In this document: positions 7,234 through 13,909 of the stretch, piece by piece
How positions within the stretch are numbered: position 1 is the first letter of the stretch
How the letters are laid out: the number at the start of each line of letters is the position of its first letter
NCBI GenBank assembly: GCA_937926145.1
Contig: CALANW010000102.1
Span: 1-30,579, forward strand
DNA: 30,579 nt
DNA from: an uncultured Ruminococcus sp.
Lineage (GTDB): Bacteria; Bacillota; Clostridia; Oscillospirales; Ruminococcaceae
Reading direction: 5' to 3'
Program-made: the position numbers and the translations under genes
The notes under the pieces: generated by a model
The model's input: the letters and a program-made list of their open reading frames with translations, nothing else
What the model was told of the DNA's origin: nothing
Database searches by the model: none

Positions 7234-7938
7234 TCAGCCGTTAAGTATTCTTCCGTCAGCGGAGATAGTCACAACTCTGAGCGGAATGTTCTTTCCGCAG
7301 GCGTTGAGCGTTCTCTTTACAGCGTTTTCAATGCCGCCGCAGCAAGGAACTTCCATTCGCGTAACAACAACGCTCTTTATGTCGTTTCCTGCAAAAATCG
7401 CGGTAAGCTTTTCGGCATAATCGCCCTCGTCAAGCTTCGGACAGCCGATAAGGGTTATCCTTCCCCTGATGAAGTCATTGTGGAAACTGCCGTAAGCATA
7501 AGCCGTGCAGTCTGCGGCAACGAGAACGTCTGCGCCGTCGAAATACGGAGCATAAACGGGAACAAGCTTTATCTGAACGGGCCATTGCGAAAGCTGACCC
7601 GGGATAGATGCTGTCGGAGCAGGCGATGTTTCGTGCTTGATAGCTCTTGAATGTGAGCCGGGACAGCCGCAGAGGAGAACTCCGCCTGCCTTTTCTGCTT
7701 TCGCCTTTTTCGCCGCAAGAACAGCTGCTTCGTCATAAGCAGGCGCTTCGCGTTCCTCAAACGAGATAGCGTTCACGGGGCAGGCGGGGAGGCAGTCGCC
7801 AAGTCCGTCACAGTAATTCTCACGCATAAGCTTTGCTTTGCCGTCAACAATGTCGATAGCGCCCTCGTGGCAGGCATCGGCACAAAGTCCGCAGCCGTTG
7901 CATTTTTCTTCGTCTATTTTTATTATCTTTCTTATCAT
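7234..7938 (-). CDS. Iron-sulfur protein with N-terminal ferredoxin-like clusters
   Basis: A 234-residue cytoplasmic protein. Residues 13-23 hold a classic CxxCxxCxxxC cluster motif. The second motif is unusual: C43, C49 and C53-P with only three cysteines in sequence (YCDGLGDC, then LPACP). The rest (about 80-234) has further cysteine motifs: LLCGCPGSH near 88-96, IGCPKLDE, and VPCCGGIENAV near 198-208, which resembles cysteine-rich CCG-type elements. It probably acts in electron transfer or redox sensing; the partner is unknown. AAGGAG precedes the ATG at a normal distance. It diverges from a Crp/Fnr-type regulator, an arrangement suggesting control by that protein. I recognise the family type but not a specific enzyme. 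Confidence 0.85.
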   Translation of the reverse strand: MIRKIIKIDEEKCNGCGLCADACHEGAIDIVDGKAKLMRENYCDGLGDCLPACPVNAISFEEREAPAYDEAAVLAAKKAKAEKAGGVLLCGCPGSHSRAIKHETSPAPTASIPGQLSQWPVQIKLVPVYAPYFDGADVLVAADCTAYAYGSFHNDFIRGRITLIGCPKLDEGDYAEKLTAIFAGNDIKSVVVTRMEVPCCGGIENAVKRTLNACGKNIPLRVVTISADGRILNG

Positions 7939-7982
7939 TTTGGTTTTCTCCTTGTTTTCAAAAAAATGAAAGTTCGGTTTTC

Positions 7983-8011
7983 TTGACTTTCTGATAAGAT
8001 TATAATATAAT
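7983..8011 (+). promoter_or_regulatory. Promoter of the Crp/Fnr-type regulator gene
   Basis: TTGACT (7983-7988) is separated by 17 bases from TATAAT (8006-8011). It lies in the 110-base divergent region between the Fe-S gene and the regulator gene. Confidence 0.8.
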
Positions 8012-8015
8012 ATTT

Positions 8016-8031
8016 ACAACAAGTCGGTTGT
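8016..8031. promoter_or_regulatory. Candidate Crp/Fnr-family operator
   Basis: ACAAC (8016-8020), six bases, GTTGT (8027-8031): the 5-6-5 palindrome format of Crp/Fnr binding sites. It lies at the expected transcription start of the regulator and upstream of the divergent Fe-S gene. A further ACAAC half-site follows at 8036. It could repress its own gene and activate the Fe-S gene; this is inference. Confidence 0.5.
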
Positions 8032-8055
8032 TTTTACAACAGAAAAGAGATGCTT

Positions 8056-8715
8056 ATGAAGAAATATATTCCCATACTGAAAAATACACAGCTTTTTTCG
8101 GGCGCTTCGGACGAAGATATCGAAGCGATGCTCGGCTGTTTGCAGGCGAAGCTTTGCACATATAAAAAGGGCGAGTATGTTCTGCGCGAGGGCGAGCGCG
8201 TTGAGCGGCTGATGATGCTCGTCAAGGGCGAGCTGCATATTCAGCGTGACGACTACTGGGGCAACCGCAGCATAATAAGCATGGTAGGTGTCGGCGAGAT
8301 GTTTGGTGAAGCATACGCCGCTCCCGAGAGCGGACCTCTGATGAATGACGTGCTTGCGGTCGAGGACAGCGCTGTGATATTCCTTGATATAGGCAAGCTG
8401 CTGACGGTCTGCCCGAACGGTTGCAAATTTCACGCAATGGCAGTGAAAAATCTGTTTTTTGCGATATCGGAAAAGAACCGAAAGCTCGTCCGAAAGCTCG
8501 GGTATATGTCGCGCCGCACAACGCGCGAAAAGCTGATAGCATATCTTTCCGAAGAAGCAAAGCGGCAGAACAGCGGCAGTTTTTCCATACCGTTCAACCG
8601 TCAGCAGCTTGCGGATTTTCTGTCCGTTGACCGCAGTGCGATGTCGAACGAGCTGTGCAAGCTTCGTGATGAGGGGCTTATTGAGTTTGAGAAGAATAGG
8701 TTTAGGCTGTTATAA
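8056..8715 (+). CDS. Crp/Fnr-family transcriptional regulator
   Basis: A 219-residue DNA-binding regulator. Residues about 10-115 form the cyclic-nucleotide-binding-type beta barrel (GEYVLREGE, then a GEMFGEAYA turn), followed by the long dimer helix and a C-terminal winged helix of Crp type (about 145-215), with RQQLADFLSVDRSAMSNEL as the recognition region. It has no N-terminal Fnr-type cysteine cluster, so the effector is unknown. An ATG two codons upstream (8050) abuts the AAAAGAG binding site, whereas the ATG at 8056 has 6-base spacing, so I prefer the latter. It diverges from the Fe-S protein gene across a shared control region and ends in a bidirectional terminator. Confidence 0.9.
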   Translation: MKKYIPILKNTQLFSGASDEDIEAMLGCLQAKLCTYKKGEYVLREGERVERLMMLVKGELHIQRDDYWGNRSIISMVGVGEMFGEAYAAPESGPLMNDVLAVEDSAVIFLDIGKLLTVCPNGCKFHAMAVKNLFFAISEKNRKLVRKLGYMSRRTTREKLIAYLSEEAKRQNSGSFSIPFNRQQLADFLSVDRSAMSNELCKLRDEGLIEFEKNRFRLL

Positions 8716-8747
8716 AAAATGTCCCCGAATTTTCGAGGACATTTTTT
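8714..8747. terminator. Bidirectional terminator between convergent genes
   Basis: AAAAAATGTCC (8714-8724) pairs with GGACATTTTTT (8737-8747), with extra pairing of CGAA/TTCG inside. It ends the regulator gene (plus) and the glycine-zipper/bPH operon (minus). Confidence 0.85.
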
Positions 8748-8756
8748 ATACAGTTT

Positions 8757-8978
8757 TTACTTGTCTTTCTTTTCATCGTGGCGATCCATTTCGCTGCCGA
8801 TCTTGTTTCCGCCAAGACCTCCGACGATGCCGCCAACGATCGCACCGGGGATAGTTCCTGCGATGCCGCCAAGAGGACCAGCCACAATGCCGACACCTGC
8901 ACCCATTTTTGCACCTGCGATAGCGCCTGCAATAACGCCGCCTGTAGTGCCAACTGCTTCTTTAGCTCTTTTTGACAT
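8757..8978 (-). CDS. Glycine-zipper small membrane protein
   Basis: A 73-residue protein with a lysine/arginine start (MSKRAKEAVG), then about 50 residues of spaced glycines and small hydrophobics (GGVIAGAIAGAKMGAGVG and a second GIAGTIPGAIVGGIVGGLGG), and a charged tail (DRHDEKKDK). The pattern is that of glycine-zipper membrane proteins, which pack as helical hairpins or oligomers. AGGAGG lies upstream of the ATG at 8978. It is the last gene of a minus-strand operon after two bPH proteins (35-base gap). The specific role is unknown; a bacteriocin-like pore is possible but no immunity or export gene is adjacent. Confidence 0.75.
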   Translation of the reverse strand: MSKRAKEAVGTTGGVIAGAIAGAKMGAGVGIVAGPLGGIAGTIPGAIVGGIVGGLGGNKIGSEMDRHDEKKDK

Positions 8979-9013
8979 AAAAATTCCTCCTAAAAAGTTG
9001 ATCTGTAGGCTTC

Positions 9014-9493
9014 TCAGCGGTTTTGGGTCATTGCTCCCATAAGCTGAGCCGCCTGATTTTTAAGTCTTTCGTTTTCGCAGTTTTCGATCTGCTCCATGAC
9101 CTTGCTCTTGAAGAAATCAGCGTCCTTTATGTACTTGAAATTGTAGCTTCCCGATGAAGTCGAGATAGCAAGCGTGGAGTAGTTGAATATCTTTCCGCCA
9201 AGACCCTGTTCAACGGAAACGTTGTTTACCTTGCTCAACGGTGAATCCATTGACTTTGTGTTGATAACGCCCGTTTTTCCCATAAGTCTTGTATTTGTAA
9301 GGGAGATGTTCGTGTGGCTGACAGCAAGATACTTTGTGCCGACGAGTATTGCCGCGATGATAAGACCAACGACAACTCCACCGCCTCCTGCTGCAACGCC
9401 TGCGATGATAACGATGAGTAATGACCAGATTATCGGTGAAACAAGAACGAGCTTGTTTACTTCTGCCTTGAAAAGTGTTGTTTCTGCGCCCAT
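9014..9493 (-). CDS. Membrane protein with bacterial PH-type (bPH_2/YdbS-like) domain
   Basis: A 159-residue protein: a short N-terminal stretch, two hydrophobic segments (about 17-36 and 38-58, glycine-rich between them), then a compact domain. It has LTNTRLMGKTGVINTKSMD and KVNNVSVEQGLGGKIFNYSTL, the usual marks of the bacterial PH (bPH_2, former DUF304) fold. A charged C-terminal helix follows. It sits at the membrane with the PH domain probably cytoplasmic. AGGAG precedes the ATG at 9493. It is a tandem paralogue of the upstream gene (20-base gap), with shared IYGKTGIINTKSVDSP-type and STSSG-Y-F motifs. The function of these proteins is poorly known; envelope stress roles are suggested for relatives. 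Confidence 0.85.
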   Translation of the reverse strand: MGAETTLFKAEVNKLVLVSPIIWSLLIVIIAGVAAGGGGVVVGLIIAAILVGTKYLAVSHTNISLTNTRLMGKTGVINTKSMDSPLSKVNNVSVEQGLGGKIFNYSTLAISTSSGSYNFKYIKDADFFKSKVMEQIENCENERLKNQAAQLMGAMTQNR

Positions 9494-9513
9494 AGTGATT
9501 AACTCCTTTAAAT

Positions 9514-10023
9514 TTATTTTGTCATAGTTTCCGCAAGAGCAGCTGCCTGTTTTTGGAGCTTATCATTTTCGTAAAGCTCGATCTGCTCCATGGTTTTTTC
9601 CTTGAATCTTTCGGCGTCGTTCAGAAAATCGAACTTGTAGTTTCCCGAAGATGTCGAGATAAGTACAGTGCTGTATCTGAATACCTTTCCCCAAAATCCC
9701 TGCTCAATGGATACGCTGTTTACCTTGCTGATAGGCGAATCTACCGACTTTGTGTTGATTATACCCGTTTTGCCGTAAATTCTTCTGTCGGTAAGTACAA
9801 GCTGTACATGTTTAATGACGAATAATTTGATGCTGATAAACACGATAGGAATGATTATAACCGCAAAAGAACAGTAAAATCCATACGCATAATACGGATC
9901 CATTATATTGTTTGCAAATCCATAACTCAACAAAATCGCATCGATGATAAGTGCAAAAAATACGGACGGTATCAAAGCCGTATTGCTGACCTTTGCTCTG
10001 ATGATCTCATTTTCGGTGTTCAT
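9514..10023 (-). CDS. Membrane protein with bacterial PH-type domain, first gene of the operon
   Basis: A 169-residue paralogue of the next gene with the same order: two hydrophobic segments (about 17-37 and 47-70), then LTDRRIYGKTGIINTKSVD, KVNSVSIEQGFWGKVFRYST and STSSGNYKF, then a charged helix ending AAALAETMTK. The two proteins are clearly a tandem duplication that has diverged mostly in the membrane part. An AAGGGGGG-type binding site precedes the ATG at 10023. The promoter upstream carries a motif also found upstream of the kinase gene, which suggests the operon answers to the same signal as the kinase. Co-transcribed with the second bPH gene and the glycine-zipper gene. Confidence 0.85.
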   Translation of the reverse strand: MNTENEIIRAKVSNTALIPSVFFALIIDAILLSYGFANNIMDPYYAYGFYCSFAVIIIPIVFISIKLFVIKHVQLVLTDRRIYGKTGIINTKSVDSPISKVNSVSIEQGFWGKVFRYSTVLISTSSGNYKFDFLNDAERFKEKTMEQIELYENDKLQKQAAALAETMTK

Positions 10024-10057
10024 GGTTTTTGCCCCCCTTTTTATTTTTTATAAAACC

Positions 10058-10101
10058 ATTATACACCATATTTTTACATGAAAGGTACGCTGTCAGCTTA
10101 A
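10058..10101 (-). promoter_or_regulatory. Promoter of the bPH operon with upstream TTAAGCTGACAGC motif
   Basis: The minus strand has TTAAGCTGACAGC, a purine, TACCTTT, then 17 bases and TATAAT (10063-10058). The -35 position (ACCTTT) is poor and there is no TGn element. GCTG-A-CAGC is a small palindrome. The same block with identical spacing stands before the kinase gene (11887-11931), so an activator site is likely. Confidence 0.65.
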
Positions 10102-10117
10102 TTTTGACAAAAATTGT

Positions 10118-10144
10118 CCCCATAAGGAAACTGACCTTATGGGG
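10118..10144 (-). terminator. Hairpin terminator of the kinase gene
   Basis: CCCCATAAGG (10118-10127) and CCTTATGGGG (10135-10144) form a perfect 10-bp stem with a 7-base loop. On the minus strand it is followed by ACAATTTTTG. It lies about 10 bases after the kinase stop. Confidence 0.75.
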
Positions 10145-10155
10145 ATGTTATGTAT

Positions 10156-11820
10156 TTATTCTTCCGTGAATCTTTCATATATCATATAATGTATTTCTGA
10201 ACTTGGGTCGGAGGCGTTCATGTAGTCGCCGTTTTTTATTTCAAGGAAAAGATATTCCTTTCCGTCCTCCGTCGTATAAAGGTAATAATGATCATAAAAA
10301 TATAATTCGCCGACGGCAGGTTCTTCGATAAGACCGTATGTCCAGTTAAGAGGATCGCTGTAAAATGCTCCGCTGGTGGGAAAATAATTTATGAATATGC
10401 ACGTTCCGTCATCATCGAAACGAAGCCGTTTGGGGTAGGTCGCATTTTTCGCGTCACTTACTATTTTTTTATAATACATCTGGTCGTAGATAGTCGCTCC
10501 CTGACCCGTGCTGCAAAGATAGTTCCATGTTCCTATCATGGCTTCATCGAGGTCAAATTCCCATGGCTCGTTCAGTTTATCAAAGTTTTTGCCATCGATC
10601 TTTATCAATGACGAAGCAGGAGTGCGCAGCTTGTCGGTAACGCAAGTCATAAGTATTGTGCCTGCAGGTGCGCTTTTGCTTGCTGCGGTCGTTGCCGCGG
10701 ATTCCGTTACTTTAGGTTTTGATGTCGTCGTTTTTGAGGTTTTAGTTGTGGCTGTGGTTGTCTGAGGTTTTGTGGTCGAAGCCGATGTGACAGACGAAGT
10801 TGGTTCTGTTTCTGTCGGTACAGAAGTTTCGGTCAGTGCGGCTGTTTCGGTCAGCGATGCTGAGGTTTCGGCGGTAACGGTCGTTTCCTCCGTTTTCGAG
10901 GTCGGTTCTGTTTCGGGAACGGCGGTCGTTTCTTCAGTAGTAATTTTTGTTGATGAAGCCGCGGTACTCAATGAAGATGTGGAAGTGGTTGTTGTTTCGC
11001 GTAAAGTCAATGAAGAAACAGTGCTTGTTTCGGCTGCAGAAGTGCCTAAATCAATATTTTCCGGCTCGGCGGGCAATTGTGCATGGAGCAGGTATAGTAT
11101 AAATGCAATAACGGCAGCCGAGCCTATCAATATCATCGGCAGAAAGCTCATATTGCTTGCGAGCAGAGCCTTTTTTACGGCAGCTGTGCTGGGATAACGG
11201 TTTTTGGGGTCAAATTCGGTGCATTTTCGTATGATACGGCTGAATTTCCGCTTTTCGGCTTTATCACCGAGGACATTTTTGAGCGTCACACCGAGCGAAT
11301 ATATATCGGCGGTAGCATTCGTCTGGCTGTAGCCGAACTGTTCGGGCGGCGCATATCCCTTTGTGCCGAGATAGCGCGTGTCGCTGTCTTTGCTGTCGTC
11401 ATAGTATCGCGAAGCATCAAGGTCGATGAGCCTTATATGCCCGTCGGGGGCAATGAGAACGTTGGAAGGCTTTATATCACGGTGGATAATGCCACGGCTG
11501 TGCAGAACGGTCAGAACATCGCAAAGCTCACAAAATGCGGAGATTATCGCTTTTTCATCGGTCAGCGAAGCTATGTTTCTTTCGCCCTCGATATATTCCT
11601 CAACAACTATCGTTTTGCCGTTTTCATATTCGGCGAGTTCGATTTTGGGGAGATAGGGTGAAGATATTTTCAACAGCGCCTTATATGAGCTTATCCTGCC
11701 GTTCATCGTCCTTAAAACGAAGTTCCTGCCCTCGGACTCAACAATTTCGATCGTTCCCTTTTCGTCTTTGTCAAGAAGCCGGACAGCAGTATATTTGGTT
11801 TTTATTTCATTAATATTCAT
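10156..11820 (-). CDS. Membrane Ser/Thr protein kinase with extracellular C-terminal domain
   Basis: A 554-residue protein. Residues 1-222 are a Hanks-type kinase domain: catalytic loop HRDIKPSN (113-120), DLD (133-135) in place of DFG, activation segment ending APPEQ (157-161), and DIYSLGVTL. The N-lobe is odd: the glycine loop is degenerate and the usual VAIK lysine appears to be R37 (FVLRTM). A membrane helix follows (about 226-246), then a Ser/Thr/Glu-rich stretch of about 130 residues that should lie outside the cell, then a folded C-terminal domain (about 395-554) I do not recognise. It has no PASTA repeats. I chose the ATG at 11820; a TTG two codons upstream is the alternative. The ribosome binding site is weak. 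Divergent from an XRE-type regulator. It may be active with low efficiency or a pseudokinase. Confidence 0.85.
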   Translation of the reverse strand: MNINEIKTKYTAVRLLDKDEKGTIEIVESEGRNFVLRTMNGRISSYKALLKISSPYLPKIELAEYENGKTIVVEEYIEGERNIASLTDEKAIISAFCELCDVLTVLHSRGIIHRDIKPSNVLIAPDGHIRLIDLDASRYYDDSKDSDTRYLGTKGYAPPEQFGYSQTNATADIYSLGVTLKNVLGDKAEKRKFSRIIRKCTEFDPKNRYPSTAAVKKALLASNMSFLPMILIGSAAVIAFILYLLHAQLPAEPENIDLGTSAAETSTVSSLTLRETTTTSTSSLSTAASSTKITTEETTAVPETEPTSKTEETTVTAETSASLTETAALTETSVPTETEPTSSVTSASTTKPQTTTATTKTSKTTTSKPKVTESAATTAASKSAPAGTILMTCVTDKLRTPASSLIKIDGKNFDKLNEPWEFDLDEAMIGTWNYLCSTGQGATIYDQMYYKKIVSDAKNATYPKRLRFDDDGTCIFINYFPTSGAFYSDPLNWTYGLIEEPAVGELYFYDHYYLYTTEDGKEYLFLEIKNGDYMNASDPSSEIHYMIYERFTEE

Positions 11821-11886
11821 TATCAAATCCCGTTATACTGATTTTGGTTTGCACTTTAAAGTCAGTATTAAAACATAATCAAATTT

Positions 11887-11931
11887 ATTATACATCATTA
11901 CAGTGATAAAAAGGTATGCTGTCAGCTTAAA
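11887..11931 (-). promoter_or_regulatory. Promoter of the kinase gene with upstream TTAAGCTGACAGC motif
   Basis: The minus strand has TTTAAGCTGACAGC, a purine, TACCTTT, 17 bases, then TATAAT (11892-11887). Spacing and sequence match the bPH operon promoter at 10058-10101, while the 17-base spacer itself has diverged. That points to selection on the motif and the -10. Confidence 0.65.
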
Positions 11932-11964
11932 TTTTCATTTTAGGCAAAAAAGTATCCAAAGCTC

Positions 11965-11996
11965 TTGAAATTTATCTGTTAATATGGTAACATATT
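11965..11996 (+). promoter_or_regulatory. Promoter of the XRE regulator gene with overlapping palindrome
   Basis: TTGAAA (11965-11970), 17 bases, TAACAT (11988-11993), with TGG as extended -10. A perfect palindrome AATATG-GTAA-CATATT (11981-11996) covers the -10 and is a good candidate for autorepression by the HTH protein. Confidence 0.6.
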
Positions 11997-12027
11997 TTTA
12001 CAGAAAATTCAATATGGGGGAGAAAAA

Positions 12028-12468
12028 ATGAACGCAGTCAGCACGGATAAACTTGAAAATGAACTTTCGGAAATATCCGATATAAGCGATTATATAAATA
12101 ACAATTCGGGTAATTTTGTGAGCGAAAAGCTTTCGGATCATCTCAATAAGCTTCTTGGGGCGAAAGATATGTCCGTTGCAGATGTTGTTTCCGCTTCGGG
12201 ACTCAACAAGGGCTATGTTTATCAGATATTCGAGGGGAGCAAGGAAAAGCCGAGCCGAGATAAGCTCATCGCGATAGCGGTGGGAATGAAGCTCAATTTC
12301 GGCGATACGCAAAAGCTGCTGAAGATCGCGTGTATGCGTCCTCTCTATGCCAAGGATAAGCACGATGCGATAATAATTTTTGCCTTGAAAAAACGAAAGG
12401 ATATTGATTTTATCAATGAAACGTTTGATGAATATGGCTATAAAGCTTTGAGCGGCGAAGTGAAATAA
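12028..12468 (+). CDS. XRE-family helix-turn-helix regulator
   Basis: A 146-residue protein. Residues about 33-100 match the XRE/Cro HTH fold: LNKLLGAKDMSVADVVSASG, then NKGYVYQIFEGSKEKPSRDK as recognition helix and turn, then LIAIAVGMKLNFGDTQKLLK. The N-terminal 30 residues are acidic; the C-terminal 45 (LYAKDKHDAIIIFALKKRKD onward) are helical and may bind a ligand or partner. GGGGGAG lies 5 bases before the ATG. The gene is divergent from the membrane kinase across about 200 bases containing both promoters, so phosphorylation by that kinase or regulation of it is plausible, but this is inference. Confidence 0.85.
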   Translation: MNAVSTDKLENELSEISDISDYINNNSGNFVSEKLSDHLNKLLGAKDMSVADVVSASGLNKGYVYQIFEGSKEKPSRDKLIAIAVGMKLNFGDTQKLLKIACMRPLYAKDKHDAIIIFALKKRKDIDFINETFDEYGYKALSGEVK

Positions 12469-12478
12469 TTGTTCAAAT

Positions 12479-12508
12479 AAAAACGGCTGACAAGATTCAG
12501 CCGTTTTT
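12479..12508. terminator. Bidirectional terminator between the XRE regulator and the MATE gene
   Basis: AAAAACGGCTGA (12479-12490) pairs perfectly with TCAGCCGTTTTT (12497-12508) around CAAGAT. The TGA stop of the MATE gene (12497-12499) lies in the right arm. Confidence 0.9.
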
Positions 12509-13840
12509 GTTTTGCACGCTTCTGAGCGCTTTTTTCATATACAGTATTCCGACAGCATCGGCGAGAAACCAGCCTATCGGTATTGCCGACCATATTCCGA
12601 CAACGCCTATCGCGGGGACGGGCGAGAGGGCATACGCGAGCAATACTCTTGTTCCGAGTGATATTATCGTCAGTACGAGTGACATTTCGGGCTTTTCAAT
12701 GCCGCGGTAAAAGCCGTAAAGCAGGAACAGAACGCCTATGCCGATGTAAAAGCTGCCCTCGATGCGAAGATAGCCGATGCCTATATTGATTATCTCGGCT
12801 TCAGACGGGTCAATGAATATCTGCATAAGATATTTTGCAAGCACGAAGATAAGCGCTGAAACGAACAGACAGAACGCCGCCGAAACTACAGCCGCGCGGC
12901 GCATACCCTCTTTCACTCGGTCGTGCTTTCCGCCGCCGTGATTCTGCGAGATAAAAATTGAAAAGGCGTTGCCGAACTCCTGCGCAGGCATATATGCAAA
13001 TGAGTCTATCTTTACCGCAGCCGCAAACGCCGCCATTACAGCCGTTCCGAAGCTGTTGACAAGACCTTGTATCATCAAAATGCCGAAGTTCATCACCGAC
13101 TGCTGTATGCAGGCAGCAAAAGAGTGACGGGTGACTTCTTTCACAAGTGCAGAGGTGATGTGAAGCTCGCTCTTTTTCGGCAGAAGCTCGGGTTCTTTTA
13201 TCAGCACATAAGTGCCAAGTCCCACTCCCGAAACCGCCTGAGCAATAACGGTCGCTATCGCAGCTCCGCCCGTTCCCATATCGAAAACCGCAACGAGCAG
13301 GATATCGAGCGCAATATTTATCACCGCTGCCGCTCCGAGAAAATACAGCGGCACTGCTGAATTTCCTATCGCACGGAGCAGAAATGCGAAATAATTGTAC
13401 AGAAAAACGAATATCAATCCGCCGAAAACTATTACGACATAGCTTCGCATCATCGCATAAACATCATCGGGGACGTTGAGGATATGCAGGATCGGGTCAA
13501 TTGCGGCGAAGATGATAATGTTTATTATCACGGTCACTGCGGCAATGAAAATGAACGAAGCCGCTGCACTGTTTTTCAGCTTCGTCCTGTCGCCCTTGCC
13601 GAAGCAGACGGAAAATACAGTACCGCTGCCCATGCAAAGTCCGATGAGTACGGAGGTGATGAATGTCATAAGAGAGTAAGCCGAGCCGACTGCTGCGAGC
13701 GCATCAGAGCCGATAAATTTTCCGACGATGAATGAGTCGGCGACATTGTAGAGCTGCTGCAAAAGATTTCCGAGTATCATCGGGCAGGCGAAAAGCAGCA
13801 TAGTTTTTGTAACGCTGCCCGTGGTGAGGTCTTTGGTCAT
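12497..13840 (-). CDS. MATE-family multidrug/toxin exporter
   Basis: A 447-residue membrane protein with about 12 helices in two MATE halves. It begins MTKDLTTGSV followed by the typical ACPMILGNLLQQLYNVADSFIVGKFIG, and has FGKGDRTKLKN in the loop after helix 3. The second half repeats the pattern (NFGILMIQGLVNSFGTAVMAAFAAAVKID). It should exchange cations for drugs or metabolites; the substrate is unknown. The start at 13840 has AAAAGGA upstream. It lies directly behind the terminator of the EAL gene, and I could not find a promoter of its own in the 69-base gap. Confidence 0.95.
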   Translation of the reverse strand: MTKDLTTGSVTKTMLLFACPMILGNLLQQLYNVADSFIVGKFIGSDALAAVGSAYSLMTFITSVLIGLCMGSGTVFSVCFGKGDRTKLKNSAAASFIFIAAVTVIINIIIFAAIDPILHILNVPDDVYAMMRSYVVIVFGGLIFVFLYNYFAFLLRAIGNSAVPLYFLGAAAVINIALDILLVAVFDMGTGGAAIATVIAQAVSGVGLGTYVLIKEPELLPKKSELHITSALVKEVTRHSFAACIQQSVMNFGILMIQGLVNSFGTAVMAAFAAAVKIDSFAYMPAQEFGNAFSIFISQNHGGGKHDRVKEGMRRAAVVSAAFCLFVSALIFVLAKYLMQIFIDPSEAEIINIGIGYLRIEGSFYIGIGVLFLLYGFYRGIEKPEMSLVLTIISLGTRVLLAYALSPVPAIGVVGIWSAIPIGWFLADAVGILYMKKALRSVQNKNG

Positions 13841-13861
13841 TGATGATTTTTCCTTTTAATG

Positions 13862-13900
13862 AAAAACTGTTCCCAAAAATGAAAACCAATTTGGGAACAG
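13862..13900 (-). terminator. Terminator of the GGDEF-EAL gene
   Basis: CTGTTCCCAAA and TTTGGGAACAG (13867-13877 and 13890-13900) form an 11-bp stem; on the minus strand the RNA continues into UUUUU (complement of 13862-13866). Confidence 0.9.
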
Positions 13901-13909
13901 CTTGTATTT

